Positions 16,680-24,823 are shown, counted from the stretch's first letter. The stretch is DNA of 43,132 nucleotides from Acidimicrobiia bacterium (GCA_030431575.1 JAUIIS010000008.1:1-43132); one strand, 5' to 3'. The notes: generated by a model not told the origin, from the letters alone. Translations and numbers: made by a program.

Positions 16680-17792
16680 CTAGCCGAACAGGGTGTGGAC
16701 TTCGGTGCGTTGGGCGTCGGGGTTGGCGGCGACGTTGGTTGAGTTGGCGGCACCGCCGAAGTCGTTGAGGCCCAATGCTTCGCGGTCTGCGGCCGATACG
16801 GCGAACATGCCTTCGTCGAGTTGAATGCCAGTGCCATCGGCAACCCGAACGAGACCGTTGAACGCAGCGATGGTTGCGCCGGCCTCTTGGGTGGCGGCCT
16901 CGCCGATTTCGTTGACCAACCGCAGGCGGGTGGCCTCGATACGCGAGGCAGCCTCAGGAGTGACGCTTGGTTGGCCACAAGATGCGGACTGCACCGCGTT
17001 GGTAAAGGCAAGCAGAGCCGCGCTGGCCGGCACACCCAGGTCTGCCTCGAAGTTGGAGTCGACGGCCGCAGCCAGGTCGACGGTGAGGTTTGCTAGTTCG
17101 CTGCTCGCACGGAGCAGCGTGGTGTGCGAAGACGTTCAATAGAAACACTCGTTGAGCGCTGTGGTTCTGGTGGCGACGAGCTCAGTTTGAGGGCGAGTCA
17201 GCGCCTGGTCCCATGCCAGATTCATGAACTCGGGTCCGCGTGAATAGTGGCTGGTTACCAGCGAACGCCACGTGGCGTTCGTGACGGGCACCATGCTGAG
17301 CGTTCGGCTGACGTTTGCCAGTGTCTTATCGGTGCTTTGGCTGACCCACGCCCCGATATCGCCGATGTCTTTTGGGCGCTCGCGTGCGGGATCTCCTGGG
17401 ACAGGTTCAGGGATGGCCACGGTCTGGAGACCCATGGCGAGGCGATACCTGTCGATCACCATCGCAATGGCAACCACCCCCACCAGTTCGGTGTAGGTCT
17501 CCTCGCCGAGTGCTGCGATCTGAATGTCGGCCCAGGTGCGCGTCAGGCGACCGGGGTCCGAGGCGACGCGATGCACAACTTCGACCGCGGCTGCCGAAAG
17601 CTCAGCAGTTGCGGGATGGTCGCCAACAACCGCGTAGGGCGACAACGCCGCCTTACGTTCGAGATCAAGCGGGTTTGTCGCGGCTTGCCGCGCCTGGTCC
17701 CAGGCGTCGCAGCGCTGCGCCGCGGTGAGCCAGTCGCCTGGCGCAGCTAAGCGCTCGACAGCGGCGAGTTGGTCGGCATCAATCGCATTCAT
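16680..17792 (-). CDS. AhpD/carboxymuconolactone-decarboxylase-like selenoprotein (in-frame TGA = Sec219)
   Basis: A single frame of 370 codons from ATG 17792 to TAG 16680 is interrupted only by TGA at 17136-17138. Read through, residues 204-223 match the AhpD catalytic motif: Glu204, Cys216, Sec219 and His223. This is the E-(11)-C-x-x-C-x-x-x-H spacing of Mycobacterium tuberculosis AhpD (Glu118, Cys130, Cys133, His137), with the second Cys replaced by Sec: ECFY-U-TSSHTTLLR. Conserved family sequence continues on both sides (TELVATRTTALN before; LLRASSELA and LVNEIGEAATQ after). The N-terminal half looks like a second AhpD-like fold without the motif (ALGEETYTELVGVVAIAMVIDRY). The expected role is a thiol/selenol peroxidase or disulfide reductase in the cytosol. 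A SECIS-like hairpin follows the TGA. The alternative is a nonsense-mutated gene. It lies alone between the aap operon and an aldo/keto reductase. Confidence 0.85.
17100..17118 (-). promoter_or_regulatory. Candidate bacterial SECIS element
   Basis: On the mRNA, GCTGCTC pairs perfectly with GAGCAGC across the 5-base loop CGTGC. The stem begins 17 bases after the TGA and the apical loop 25 bases after it. G is the second loop base. A 7-bp stem, a small loop with an early G and this distance fit the published pattern for bacterial SECIS elements, which bind SelB to insert selenocysteine. Bases just outside (TTC on the 5' side, GAA on the 3' side) could extend it. Confidence 0.75.
17136..17138 (-). 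other. Recoded TGA (selenocysteine codon 219)
   Basis: TGA in frame within the AhpD-like gene at 16680-17792. It occupies the position of the peroxidatic cysteine in the C-x-x-C-x-x-x-H motif. Without recoding, a 218-residue product lacking the active site would result. There is no ATG in the frame between the TGA and a GTG at 17033, which argues against an independent downstream gene. Confidence 0.82.
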
Positions 17793-17894
17793 GGCACAGA
17801 CCTTAGTGCCGCGTAGACAACCGTGACTTGGCTGCTGGCGTGAAGCGTTGCCCAGTGGGTAGTTGTTAGCTCGCTGCCTGCAGCGCCGTTCGGC

Positions 17895-18881
17895 TCAGTC
17901 CCAGAAACGGAGTTTGGCCCACAGGCGCCGCAGTGGTCCCGCTGCCTCGCGCAGCTTGGCGCGGCCCGATGCCGAAAGTGGCCCTTGAAGCTGGCCGAGT
18001 TTGGCAGAAAGCGACGGGGAGAACGCGTCGAGCCGCTCGCGTTCGGCTTCGGACAAGGTAAGCGCCGCCGCGGCCACATTCTCACGGAGGTGGCTAAGCG
18101 ATGAGGTGCCCGGGATGGGCAACATAACGGGGGAGCGACCCAACAGCCACGCCAGGGCCGCTTGTGCTGCAGTTGCATCGTGGGCGGCGCCAACCTCGGT
18201 AAGGGCCGGTGTGCCTTTGGCATACCCGAAGCCTTTGAGCGGGAAGTAGGGGAGGAACGCCAACCTGTCGCCTTCGCATGCTCGCAGGACATCTTCGTTG
18301 TGGCGATCGTGAAGGTTGTACGGGTTTTGCACCGACACAATGTCCACAATCTCCTGGGCCTCTCGCAGCTGTGCCAAGTCGACGTTCGACAAGCCCACAA
18401 AGCGGACTTTGCCTTCGGTTTGGAGGTCGGCCAGCGCGCCCACCGATTCGGCAAAGGGGACATCGGGGTCGGGTCTGTGGAGCTGGTAGAGCGGCAACGC
18501 ATCTACGCCTAGGCGACCAATGCTCGCTTCGGCTGCTGCTTTGAGGTGTTCTGGCCGCCCATTTGGCTCCCAAGAGCCATCGGGTAAGCGAACCAGACCG
18601 CCCTTGGTTGCGAGGACGAGGTCGTCTGTGTAGGGGAACAGCGCCTCTGCGATGAGGTCCTCGTTGACGAACGGCCCGTAGGCGTCGGCGGTGTCGATGA
18701 AGTTGACACCCATATCGACGACCGTACGGAGCACGTCGATAGCGCCGTCGCGATCGGTCGGCGGACCCACCACGCCAGGTCCACAGAGTTGCATGGCCCC
18801 GTAGCCCAACCGCCGCACATTGGCCTCGCCGCCTATCAGGATTGTTCCTGCCGTGGCGTCAGTTAGCTGCGGTTGGTCCAT
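17895..18881 (-). CDS. Aldo/keto reductase
   Basis: 328 residues. NAD(P)H-dependent reduction of aldehydes or ketones in a TIM barrel. The tetrad is visible: Asp and Tyr in FIDTADAYGPF, Lys in VLATKGG and His in YQLHRPDP. Cofactor-loop features PIPGTSSLSHLRENVAAA match the family signature. The C-terminal 50 residues (LSAKLGQLQGPLSASGRAK...) are a basic extension beyond the usual barrel end. It lies upstream of the selenoprotein gene on the same strand with about 100 bases between, so co-transcription is possible but unproven. The substrate is unknown. Confidence 0.9.
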   Translation of the reverse strand: MDQPQLTDATAGTILIGGEANVRRLGYGAMQLCGPGVVGPPTDRDGAIDVLRTVVDMGVNFIDTADAYGPFVNEDLIAEALFPYTDDLVLATKGGLVRLPDGSWEPNGRPEHLKAAAEASIGRLGVDALPLYQLHRPDPDVPFAESVGALADLQTEGKVRFVGLSNVDLAQLREAQEIVDIVSVQNPYNLHDRHNEDVLRACEGDRLAFLPYFPLKGFGYAKGTPALTEVGAAHDATAAQAALAWLLGRSPVMLPIPGTSSLSHLRENVAAAALTLSEAERERLDAFSPSLSAKLGQLQGPLSASGRAKLREAAGPLRRLWAKLRFWD

Positions 18882-18997
18882 CCAACGGTTGTATCAGCCC
18901 AACGCTCAGATCCGGCGACTATCGCGATGTCGCTTTGAGCGGTGGTCCCTGGGCGTCTTGCCCAGATCGGCTGCGCCGCTGTCCAACCGGGAACCGG

Positions 18998-19026
18998 TTT
19001 TCAGAAATGGTATGGTGTCGTACAAT
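18998..19026 (+). promoter_or_regulatory. Weak candidate promoter for the acyl-CoA dehydrogenase
   Basis: TACAAT (19021-19026) is a good -10 hexamer. TTTTCA lies 17 bases upstream as a poor -35. It is in the 208-base divergent gap between the aldo/keto reductase and the dehydrogenase. Confidence 0.3.
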
Positions 19027-19089
19027 CTGGATACACGCCACCGCATGTGTGTGGTGTTACGACCCCCGCACCTCAAGAGGCAGGTAGCT

Positions 19090-20337
19090 ATGAGCGCCCT
19101 CACCGCAGAAGAAGTCGAAGCCGAAGCTGGCGCATGGATTGACGCCAACTGGGATCCAGAACTCACCGTTGGTGAGTGGTGGCAAATGCTGGCCGACGAA
19201 CGCTACGCGCACCCTATGCTCCCCGAAGAAGCTGGCGGCCGCGGCTGGTCTCGAGATCTTGCCCAAGCCGTTCTCCGGGCCTTGGCCTCGCGCGATGCGT
19301 TGGGCCCTCCAACGGGTCTGGGCATGATGCTTGCTGCTCCGACCATTGCCGCGCACGGTACGCCAGAACAGATCGAGCGCTACGTCAAGCCGATCATCAA
19401 TGGCCAACAGGCTTGGTGTCAGCTGTTCTCAGAGCCAGGCGCCGGGTCCGACCTGGCCGGCCTCCAAGCACGAGCCGAACAAGATGGCGAAGAGTGGATC
19501 GTCAATGGCCAAAAGGTGTGGACCTCTGGCGGTCAGGTAGCCGACATGGGCATGCTCATTGCTCGCACCGACCCCGACCTGCCCAAGCATCAAGGCATCA
19601 CCTACTTCGCCTGCGAGATGCACCAACCCGGTGTTGACGTTCGTCCACTCACTGAGATGACCGGTCGAGCCATGTTCAACGAGGTGTTCCTCACCGACGC
19701 TCGCGTGCGTGACGATGCCATGATCGGCGGCAAGCAGAATGGCTGGCGCGTCGCCAACACCACGCTCATGTTCGAACGCTCCCATTTGGGCTCGGGAACC
19801 GTGCCGGTGGCCACCGCTGGAGCTGGCACTGTGCAGGGCCACCTGCATCGCCGCGCTGGCGACTTCACTACTCGCAAAGGCGGCGACCAGGGCGTTCCAC
19901 CGATTGGTCCCGTGCTATTCGACCGGCTGGTCGAGCTGGCCAAGAAGCTTGGCCGCACCGACGACCCGGTGCTGCGCGACGACCTCATGAAGCTCTACTC
20001 GCTAGTCACGGTCAACCGCCTCAACATGTTGCGAGCCAAGACCGGCCAAGGCCGCACCGGCGGCGAAGGCAACATTGGCAAGCTGATGGTCAGTGAGCTG
20101 TTCCGTCAGTTCCGTGAAATCGGCGGAAGCGTTATTGGCGCCGACGCCATGCTGGCTGGACGCGATTCGACCACCGCACCGTGGGTTGCTGAGATAACGC
20201 TGTTCTCGCCTGGCCCCGCCATTTATGGCGGCACCGACCAGGTGCAGCGCAACATCATTGGCGAGCGTGTGCTTGGGCTCCCCAAAGAGCCTGGTCCCGG
20301 CAAGGAAACCCCCTTCAAGGACCTTCCAAAGAACTGA
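19090..20337 (+). CDS. Acyl-CoA dehydrogenase
   Basis: 415 residues from the ATG at 19090, preceded by AAGAGGCAGG; the longer open frame upstream has no such site and atypical sequence. It oxidises an acyl-CoA thioester to the 2,3-enoyl-CoA using FAD. Visible family features are LPEEAGGRGWS, CQLFSEPGAGSDLAGL (FAD/substrate loop), VNGQKVWTSGG and the C-terminal AIYGGTDQVQRNIIGERVLGLP. In many family members a Glu occupies the first Gly of YGGT and acts as the base. Here it is Gly, so the catalytic base must be elsewhere, as in many actinobacterial FadE proteins. The NUDIX gene follows 8 bases later. The substrate is unknown. Confidence 0.92.
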   Translation: MSALTAEEVEAEAGAWIDANWDPELTVGEWWQMLADERYAHPMLPEEAGGRGWSRDLAQAVLRALASRDALGPPTGLGMMLAAPTIAAHGTPEQIERYVKPIINGQQAWCQLFSEPGAGSDLAGLQARAEQDGEEWIVNGQKVWTSGGQVADMGMLIARTDPDLPKHQGITYFACEMHQPGVDVRPLTEMTGRAMFNEVFLTDARVRDDAMIGGKQNGWRVANTTLMFERSHLGSGTVPVATAGAGTVQGHLHRRAGDFTTRKGGDQGVPPIGPVLFDRLVELAKKLGRTDDPVLRDDLMKLYSLVTVNRLNMLRAKTGQGRTGGEGNIGKLMVSELFRQFREIGGSVIGADAMLAGRDSTTAPWVAEITLFSPGPAIYGGTDQVQRNIIGERVLGLPKEPGPGKETPFKDLPKN

Positions 20338-20345
20338 GGCCAGCT

Positions 20346-20858
20346 ATGGCATGGGCAATGCGTCGACCCGCCGCGCGTGCGGTGTTGCTAGACAAAGAGG
20401 GCCGGATCTTTCTCATTCAGGGCTGTGACCCTATGCGCCCCGAAAAGGGTGATTGGTGGGAGATACCCGGTGGCGGCATAGACGCTGGCGAGCTCAGCCA
20501 AGACACCGCAAAGCGCGAGCTGTACGAGGAGTGCGGCTTCGAAGATGTGGTGGTGGGGCCCTGCATCTGGACCCAGTACGTCGAGTTCGACTTTGCCATG
20601 TACCACTTCAAGTCTGACGAGCGCATCCACGTGGCGTACACCGAAAAGGGTGGCGAGTGGGACCCTCAGGGCCTCGAGGCACTTGAGGCAGCGGCTTTCG
20701 AAGACGCCCGTTGGTGGACCCTCGATGAACTCCTCGCCTCAGGCGTGGCCACGCTACCGGCGCGGCTCAAAGAGTTCCTTCCCGACATCGTTGCCGGCAA
20801 GATCCCCGATGCGCCCATCGACATCTCGCCGCCGTTGGCTCCCTCAGCTGTTGACTGA
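20346..20858 (+). CDS. NUDIX hydrolase
   Basis: 170 residues. The Nudix box is complete: G-GIDAG-E-LSQDTAK-RELYEECGF, giving the metal-binding REx2EE core. The N-terminus ARAVLLDKEGRIFLIQG and the WWEIPGGG strand are typical of nucleoside-diphosphate-X pyrophosphohydrolases. FEDARWWTLDELLAS is the usual C-terminal helix. The gene begins 8 bases after the acyl-CoA dehydrogenase stop, so the two are probably co-transcribed. A role in CoA or dinucleotide turnover is possible, but the substrate cannot be read from the sequence. Confidence 0.92.
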   Translation: MAWAMRRPAARAVLLDKEGRIFLIQGCDPMRPEKGDWWEIPGGGIDAGELSQDTAKRELYEECGFEDVVVGPCIWTQYVEFDFAMYHFKSDERIHVAYTEKGGEWDPQGLEALEAAAFEDARWWTLDELLASGVATLPARLKEFLPDIVAGKIPDAPIDISPPLAPSAVD

Positions 20859-20927
20859 CGGGCCTATCGGGGGCCGGCGCAGTGAAGCGTTGATGGGGTC
20901 ACGTTGCCAGCCAGTGCTGTCCATAGG

Positions 20928-20943
20928 CGCCGCGTTAGCGGCG
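20928..20943. terminator. Short GC hairpin between convergent genes
   Basis: CGCCGC-GTTA-GCGGCG is a perfect 6-bp stem with a 4-base loop. It overlaps the end of the TetR gene and lies 70 bases after the NUDIX stop. No U-tract. It may act as a bidirectional terminator. Confidence 0.35.
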
Positions 20944-21522
20944 GGCGCCGCGTAGACCAGCCCAGGTGAGATCTGCGAGGAGCTGGCCCACACGGTCTGG
21001 ATCTAGGTTGGATGTGCCGCTGAGCCAGTGGCGGCAGGCGCCTTCGGCCATGCCGACCACACTGTGAGCCAACATGCGCCGGTCGTCGTCGCTGAGTTCG
21101 TCGATGGCAATGAGCGACGCGATGCGTTCGACCAACACCATTTCGGTGCGATGGACCTTCTCGGAGAACTCGGGGTCCGAGCGATTGGCGTCGCTGAACA
21201 TGGTGCGAAACATGGCGGGGTTGTCGTGGAAGAACTGCACAAACGCGCTGAACCCTTGCGTTACCTGGTTGCGCGGTCCGCTGGCGTTGGCTGTTGCCTT
21301 GTCAACGGCGGCCTGAAGGCGTAGACCGCACTCGTCGAGGACCTCGAGAAACAGTTCTCGTTTTGAGGAGAAGTGCTGATACACGACGGGCTTGGTGATA
21401 CCCGCGGCGCGGGCAATACCTGACATTGAGGCTTCGGCATACCCGCCAACGCCAAACTCGACCAGCGCGACGTCGAGCAGCTGTTGCCGGCGCTCGGGGC
21501 CAGAGAGCCGAGCGCTGCTCAA
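20935..21522 (-). CDS. TetR-family transcriptional regulator
   Basis: 195 residues from a TTG at 21522 that overlaps the upstream stop as TTGA and is preceded by GGGACGG. The frame stays open further upstream, but that part lies within the membrane-protein gene. The N-terminal helix-turn-helix is clear: RRQQLLDVALVEFGVGGYAEASMSGIARAAGITKPVVYQHFSSKRELF. The C-terminal part is an all-helical ligand-binding domain with FHDNPAMFRTMFSDANRSDPEF. It probably represses its own operon or nearby lipid-metabolism genes, given the acyl-CoA dehydrogenase next door, but no operator was identified. Confidence 0.9.
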   Translation of the reverse strand: MSSARLSGPERRQQLLDVALVEFGVGGYAEASMSGIARAAGITKPVVYQHFSSKRELFLEVLDECGLRLQAAVDKATANASGPRNQVTQGFSAFVQFFHDNPAMFRTMFSDANRSDPEFSEKVHRTEMVLVERIASLIAIDELSDDDRRMLAHSVVGMAEGACRHWLSGTSNLDPDRVGQLLADLTWAGLRGARR

Positions 21523-21782
21523 AGCCGTCCCATTTCGTGGTCTTCTCGATGCGCCGAACGCACGGCGTATCCAAACACGATGGCTGGGGCTAGGACCAAT
21601 GAGCCAATCACCATGCAAGCCACGATAACGCCGGTGAGTTCACCCGAGAATTCGGTGGCGAACCCAATGAAAAACAAGATCATGGCGGCAAGAAAGAGGG
21701 TGTAGCCAACGCGCTTTCCCAGCCTGACCACCTTGGCAATGCGAACGCGGCGTTCTAGAACGGGGTCAGACATAGGGTCCAT
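21519..21782 (-). CDS. Small two-helix membrane protein
   Basis: 87 residues from ATG 21782, or 84 from an in-frame ATG at 21773. A basic N-terminus (LERRVRIAKVVRLGKRVGY) precedes two membrane segments (about 28-46 and 52-73) and a short charged tail. No family is recognised. Its stop overlaps the TTG start of the TetR gene, so the two are translationally coupled. Confidence 0.72.
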   Translation of the reverse strand: MDPMSDPVLERRVRIAKVVRLGKRVGYTLFLAAMILFFIGFATEFSGELTGVIVACMVIGSLVLAPAIVFGYAVRSAHREDHEMGRL

Positions 21783-21861
21783 CTTCGTGCATTGCAGCTA
21801 GCAATACCAACACAGGTGCTGCCAGGCCTACGCTGCGAAAGCATGAAGCGGCAGCCACCTG

Positions 21862-22425
21862 CTATATCTGTGTGTTTCCCATTGGGCCAATGAGCTGCGC
21901 GTCCAAGGCGTGCACGTAGCAGATGACCTCGCGGTGCGGCCCAGCGAGCCAAGTTTCTTCGGTCGGGCGGATAGTGCCTATGTACAACTCTGACTCCTCG
22001 AACGCCCGCCCAACGAACGCTTCGAAGCCGTCGTGGCAGTTGATCTTGGCCCAAAGCTCCATCTCGTTGTTCCCCGGGTACGGCGTCGAGCCGTCAGCAG
22101 GATGAAAATAGGTGGCGTAGACCTCGCCGTCGTGGGGGCGCAGGCAGTCGACTTCAGTGGTCAGTTCGCTGGTCTCGTCGAGCTGCTCGGAGTACAGCTC
22201 GTAGGTGTTAAAGCAGGTGCCCACATCGAGGTCGTATTGGTTGACCGTGCGGCCCTCGGGAACGGGCGTGGGCGTTGGTGCTGCATCGGGCCCAACGGGT
22301 GCTTCAGAGACCGTTGGTGCCAAGATGCCGGGTTGGTCCCCCGACGCCCCTCCTCCGTCACCAGAACAGGCGCTTACAAGCGCGGCACCAACAAGCACTG
22401 CAATCCAGATCCTGGATCTCCACAT
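21862..22425 (-). CDS. Septum_form-like lipoprotein
   Basis: 187 residues from the ATG at 22425; longer in-frame starts enter the repeat region. The signal peptide ends in lipobox VSAC. A Ser/Gly/Pro linker with PTPTPVPEG precedes a globular domain with the pattern of the actinobacterial Septum_form family: DVGTCFNTY, VDCLRPHDGEVYATY, WAKINCHDGFEAFVG, ELYIGTIRPTEETWLAG and REVICYVHALD. Four cysteines are spaced as expected for two disulfides. Family members are membrane-attached extracytoplasmic proteins of uncertain role linked by annotation to septation. Confidence 0.82.
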   Translation of the reverse strand: MWRSRIWIAVLVGAALVSACSGDGGGASGDQPGILAPTVSEAPVGPDAAPTPTPVPEGRTVNQYDLDVGTCFNTYELYSEQLDETSELTTEVDCLRPHDGEVYATYFHPADGSTPYPGNNEMELWAKINCHDGFEAFVGRAFEESELYIGTIRPTEETWLAGPHREVICYVHALDAQLIGPMGNTQI

Positions 22426-22473
22426 AGCGCAGACACTACTGGCGCGCCGACAAAAAGTGACTTCATGACCTCG

Positions 22474-22585
22474 GACCAGCGTCACCTGAACAGACCAGCG
22501 TCACCTGAACAGACCAGCGTCACCTGAACAGACCAGCGTCACCGCTGAACAGACCGGCGTCACCGCTGAACAGACCAGCCTCGCC
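22474..22585. repeat. Six-copy tandem repeat (19/21-bp units)
   Basis: Three perfect 19-bp units GACCAGCGTCACCTGAACA (22474-22530), two 21-bp variants with an inserted GC (22531-22572, one with an A-to-G change) and a decayed partial sixth (22573-22585). It lies between the Septum_form lipoprotein and the sortase gene, with no open frame of its own. The clean repeats suggest recent slippage. Confidence 0.92.
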
Positions 22586-22649
22586 CCGATGGCGACCGGG
22601 GGCGCGGAGAAGGTTCGTTCGAACAGCGCAAACGCTTTCTGAAACTCCA

Positions 22650-23942
22650 CTAGTAGCTGGGTAGCGCCTGGTCGATGTGCATGAAGCAGACGAACAACAC
22701 AATGGCAAAGGGAACGATGCCCAGAGCATAGGAGGGCAGCTTGCGCCACCGCCGTGCCGCAAAGCCTGCGGTCAGGGCAATGGCCGCAGCAGCTAGACCC
22801 CACAGGATCGCCGGCCCAATCGCCGACCGGTCGCCGTTGAGACCTTCGCCGAAGTCGTCGGTAGCGGCAAACCCTTGTAGAGCCATCGGACCGGCGGAGT
22901 CGTCCCCAACCGGGGCACCAAGCGCTTCCTCGTCGGGGTCTTGCTCGGCCTCTCGGTCTTGTGCAGGCAGATCTTCTGGTGGGTTCTCAGTTGGCTCGCT
23001 GTCGGCGGTTGCCAGTTCGTCGATCGCCTCCTCGTCAGGCTCATCGGTTGGAAGGTCGGCATCGCCGGGGAGCGCTGCGGCGTCTTCATTCTCGGCGCCG
23101 CCAACAGTCTCCGAAGCCAGACGCGGTTCGGCAATTTCGAGCAGATCGGGCGGTGGAATGAACGGAGCTGGCTCTCCAACGAGTTCGGCAACCACAATGA
23201 TGCGTTGGCGAGCCGAGAACTTTGGGTGACAGGCCGTCAACGTGATGCGGTTTGGAGCCACCTCGAAATCCTGATCCAAGACGTCGACGCGGTCGGGGCT
23301 GACGATGAAGTGACCCTTGCCAGTCTCTTGTTCGATTACTCGGTACGTGAAATCGCCCTGCAGGGTCTGCACATAGATCTCATCGCCGGGTGCCAGCTCG
23401 TCGATGCGGTTGAATGGTGCACCCCATGTGGTGCGATGCCCAGCTATGCCCACATTGCCCGGCATCCCGGGCAACGGTGTACCGGGGTAGTGGCCAGGAC
23501 CTTGTTTGAGTTCTTCAGTGCCCACGCCAGCAACGATGGTTTGATCCAGGCCGATCTTGGGGATCTGCATCTTGGCCACGGCTTCGCCGTTGGGCCTCCA
23601 CAACAGTTCGGCCCAAACCGCGAGTTCGGCCCTGGCCTTCTCGAGCTCGGCTGCCTCGGCAGCTTCGCGAGCTTCGCGGTCCGCCGCCGACTCCTGAGCC
23701 GGGGTGGGTTCAACCGGCTCGTCCAGGTCGGGGTTGGCCAGCTCGGCAGCCGCGTTGAGGGCCTCGACATCCAAGTCCTGTGCTTCTTCGACCAGTTCTT
23801 CGAAGTCGTTCTCGAGGTCGTTCTGGGCTTGAGCAGTAAGGATCCCGGTGCCCCAGAGTTGATACGCCACAAACAGCAGCGTCAGCAATCCCAAAGAGAT
23901 GCAGAATCGCCCGATGGCGCCGAGCACGCGAGATAACAACAT
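22650..23942 (-). CDS. Class E-like sortase with C-terminal double membrane anchor
   Basis: 430 residues from the ATG at 23942, preceded by a TACTGT hexamer 8 bases upstream that could drive a leaderless transcript. One N-terminal membrane helix (about 10-30) leads to an acidic coiled segment (about 40-110). The sortase beta-barrel follows: catalytic His169 in GIAGHRTTWG, Cys238 in TLTACHPKFSARQRII and the Arg in SARQR. TACHP is characteristic of class E/F actinobacterial sortases. It cleaves a C-terminal sorting motif and joins proteins to the cell wall. Unusually, about 180 residues follow: an acidic Pro/Glu/Asp-rich linker and two membrane helices (AILWGLAAAAIALTAGF; IVPFAIVLFVCFMHI). No substrate with an LAxTG-type signal was seen in the window. 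Confidence 0.88.
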   Translation of the reverse strand: MLLSRVLGAIGRFCISLGLLTLLFVAYQLWGTGILTAQAQNDLENDFEELVEEAQDLDVEALNAAAELANPDLDEPVEPTPAQESAADREAREAAEAAELEKARAELAVWAELLWRPNGEAVAKMQIPKIGLDQTIVAGVGTEELKQGPGHYPGTPLPGMPGNVGIAGHRTTWGAPFNRIDELAPGDEIYVQTLQGDFTYRVIEQETGKGHFIVSPDRVDVLDQDFEVAPNRITLTACHPKFSARQRIIVVAELVGEPAPFIPPPDLLEIAEPRLASETVGGAENEDAAALPGDADLPTDEPDEEAIDELATADSEPTENPPEDLPAQDREAEQDPDEEALGAPVGDDSAGPMALQGFAATDDFGEGLNGDRSAIGPAILWGLAAAAIALTAGFAARRWRKLPSYALGIVPFAIVLFVCFMHIDQALPSY

Positions 23943-24106
23943 AGGTACCGACAGTATCGGCCCGCAGTCGCCTACTTGGAGCACTTGGGCACATCTCCCG
24001 TTGGCTCCAACAAGGCCAGTGCGCGCGGCGACGTTGACCGCGCACAACTCACAGCAGCTCCATTCGCGCCGAGGCCGCTCGTTCGGCGGTAGCCTTTTGC
24101 TAGCTC

Positions 24107-24823
24107 ATGAACCCTGCCAACCACCCTGCCATTCAGCTTGTCGATGCAGTGTCGCTACTTGGCCGGTTCCCGGCGTTGGCAGGTCTGTCACTGACTGTGC
24201 AACCCGGCGAAGTGGTGCTGATCCAAGGCCCGAACGGTGCAGGCAAAACAACTGCACTCCGCCTCTGCGCTGGCCTACTTCGGCTCGAATCTGGACATGG
24301 ATTAGTGCTTGGCCACAACCTGGCCAATGACCGCCGGTCGGTGCGTCGCCGCGTGGGGCTGCTCGGCCATGCCACTGGCTTGTACGAAGACCTCACCGTT
24401 GCCGAAAACGTCGAGTTCTGGGCCAAGGCCTCCCACGCAGATGTGAAGACGGTTCCCTCAGCGCTCAGCCACCTGGGGTTGCCGGCTCGGCTCCATGACC
24501 TTCAGGTGCGCCGCCTATCTGCGGGCCAACGCCGACGAACGGCGTTGGCCACGTTGTTGGTGCGTCGCCCAGAGCTGTGGCTGCTCGACGAGCCACACGC
24601 AGCCCTAGACCAGGAGGGTCGCGACATCGTCGACCAACTTGTGGCCGACGCCGCCGACGCCGGGGCAACTGTGCTGTTGGCCAGCCACGAACTCGAACGC
24701 GTCGCAGGCATTAGCCGCCGCGTGGTCACCATTGCTGGCGGCCGACTGGTGGGCGACACTGGTGCGGACACAGCCAAGCCCACTGGGCAACGTGACCAAG
24801 ACCAGGCCCGCAATGCTCGCTGA
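24107..24823 (+). CDS. ccmA: Cytochrome c maturation ABC ATPase CcmA
   Basis: 238 residues. This is the ATPase of the CcmABCD complex, which releases haem-loaded CcmE. Walker A is GPNGAGKTT (41-49), the signature is RRLSAGQRRRTALATLL (LSAGQ rather than LSGGQ is typical of CcmA), Walker B is LWLLDEPHAALD and the switch His is in LLASHELE. The C-terminal tail beyond residue 215 is polar and overlaps ccmB by 11 bases. It is the first gene of a nine-gene operon and diverges from the sortase gene over a 164-base gap. Confidence 0.93.
   Translation: MNPANHPAIQLVDAVSLLGRFPALAGLSLTVQPGEVVLIQGPNGAGKTTALRLCAGLLRLESGHGLVLGHNLANDRRSVRRRVGLLGHATGLYEDLTVAENVEFWAKASHADVKTVPSALSHLGLPARLHDLQVRRLSAGQRRRTALATLLVRRPELWLLDEPHAALDQEGRDIVDQLVADAADAGATVLLASHELERVAGISRRVVTIAGGRLVGDTGADTAKPTGQRDQDQARNAR

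Noticed and set aside
16680-17792. Two separate genes (218-residue and 117-residue products) or a dead pseudogene
   Set aside because: Both parts share one frame, the stop sits at the family's catalytic Cys, no ATG begins the second part, and a SECIS-like hairpin follows. There are no other frameshifts or stops.
22474-22585. CRISPR array
   Set aside because: The units are directly adjacent with no unique spacers and there are no cas genes.
22941-23936. 331-residue plus-strand frame
   Set aside because: Antisense to the sortase gene, which has intact catalytic motifs.
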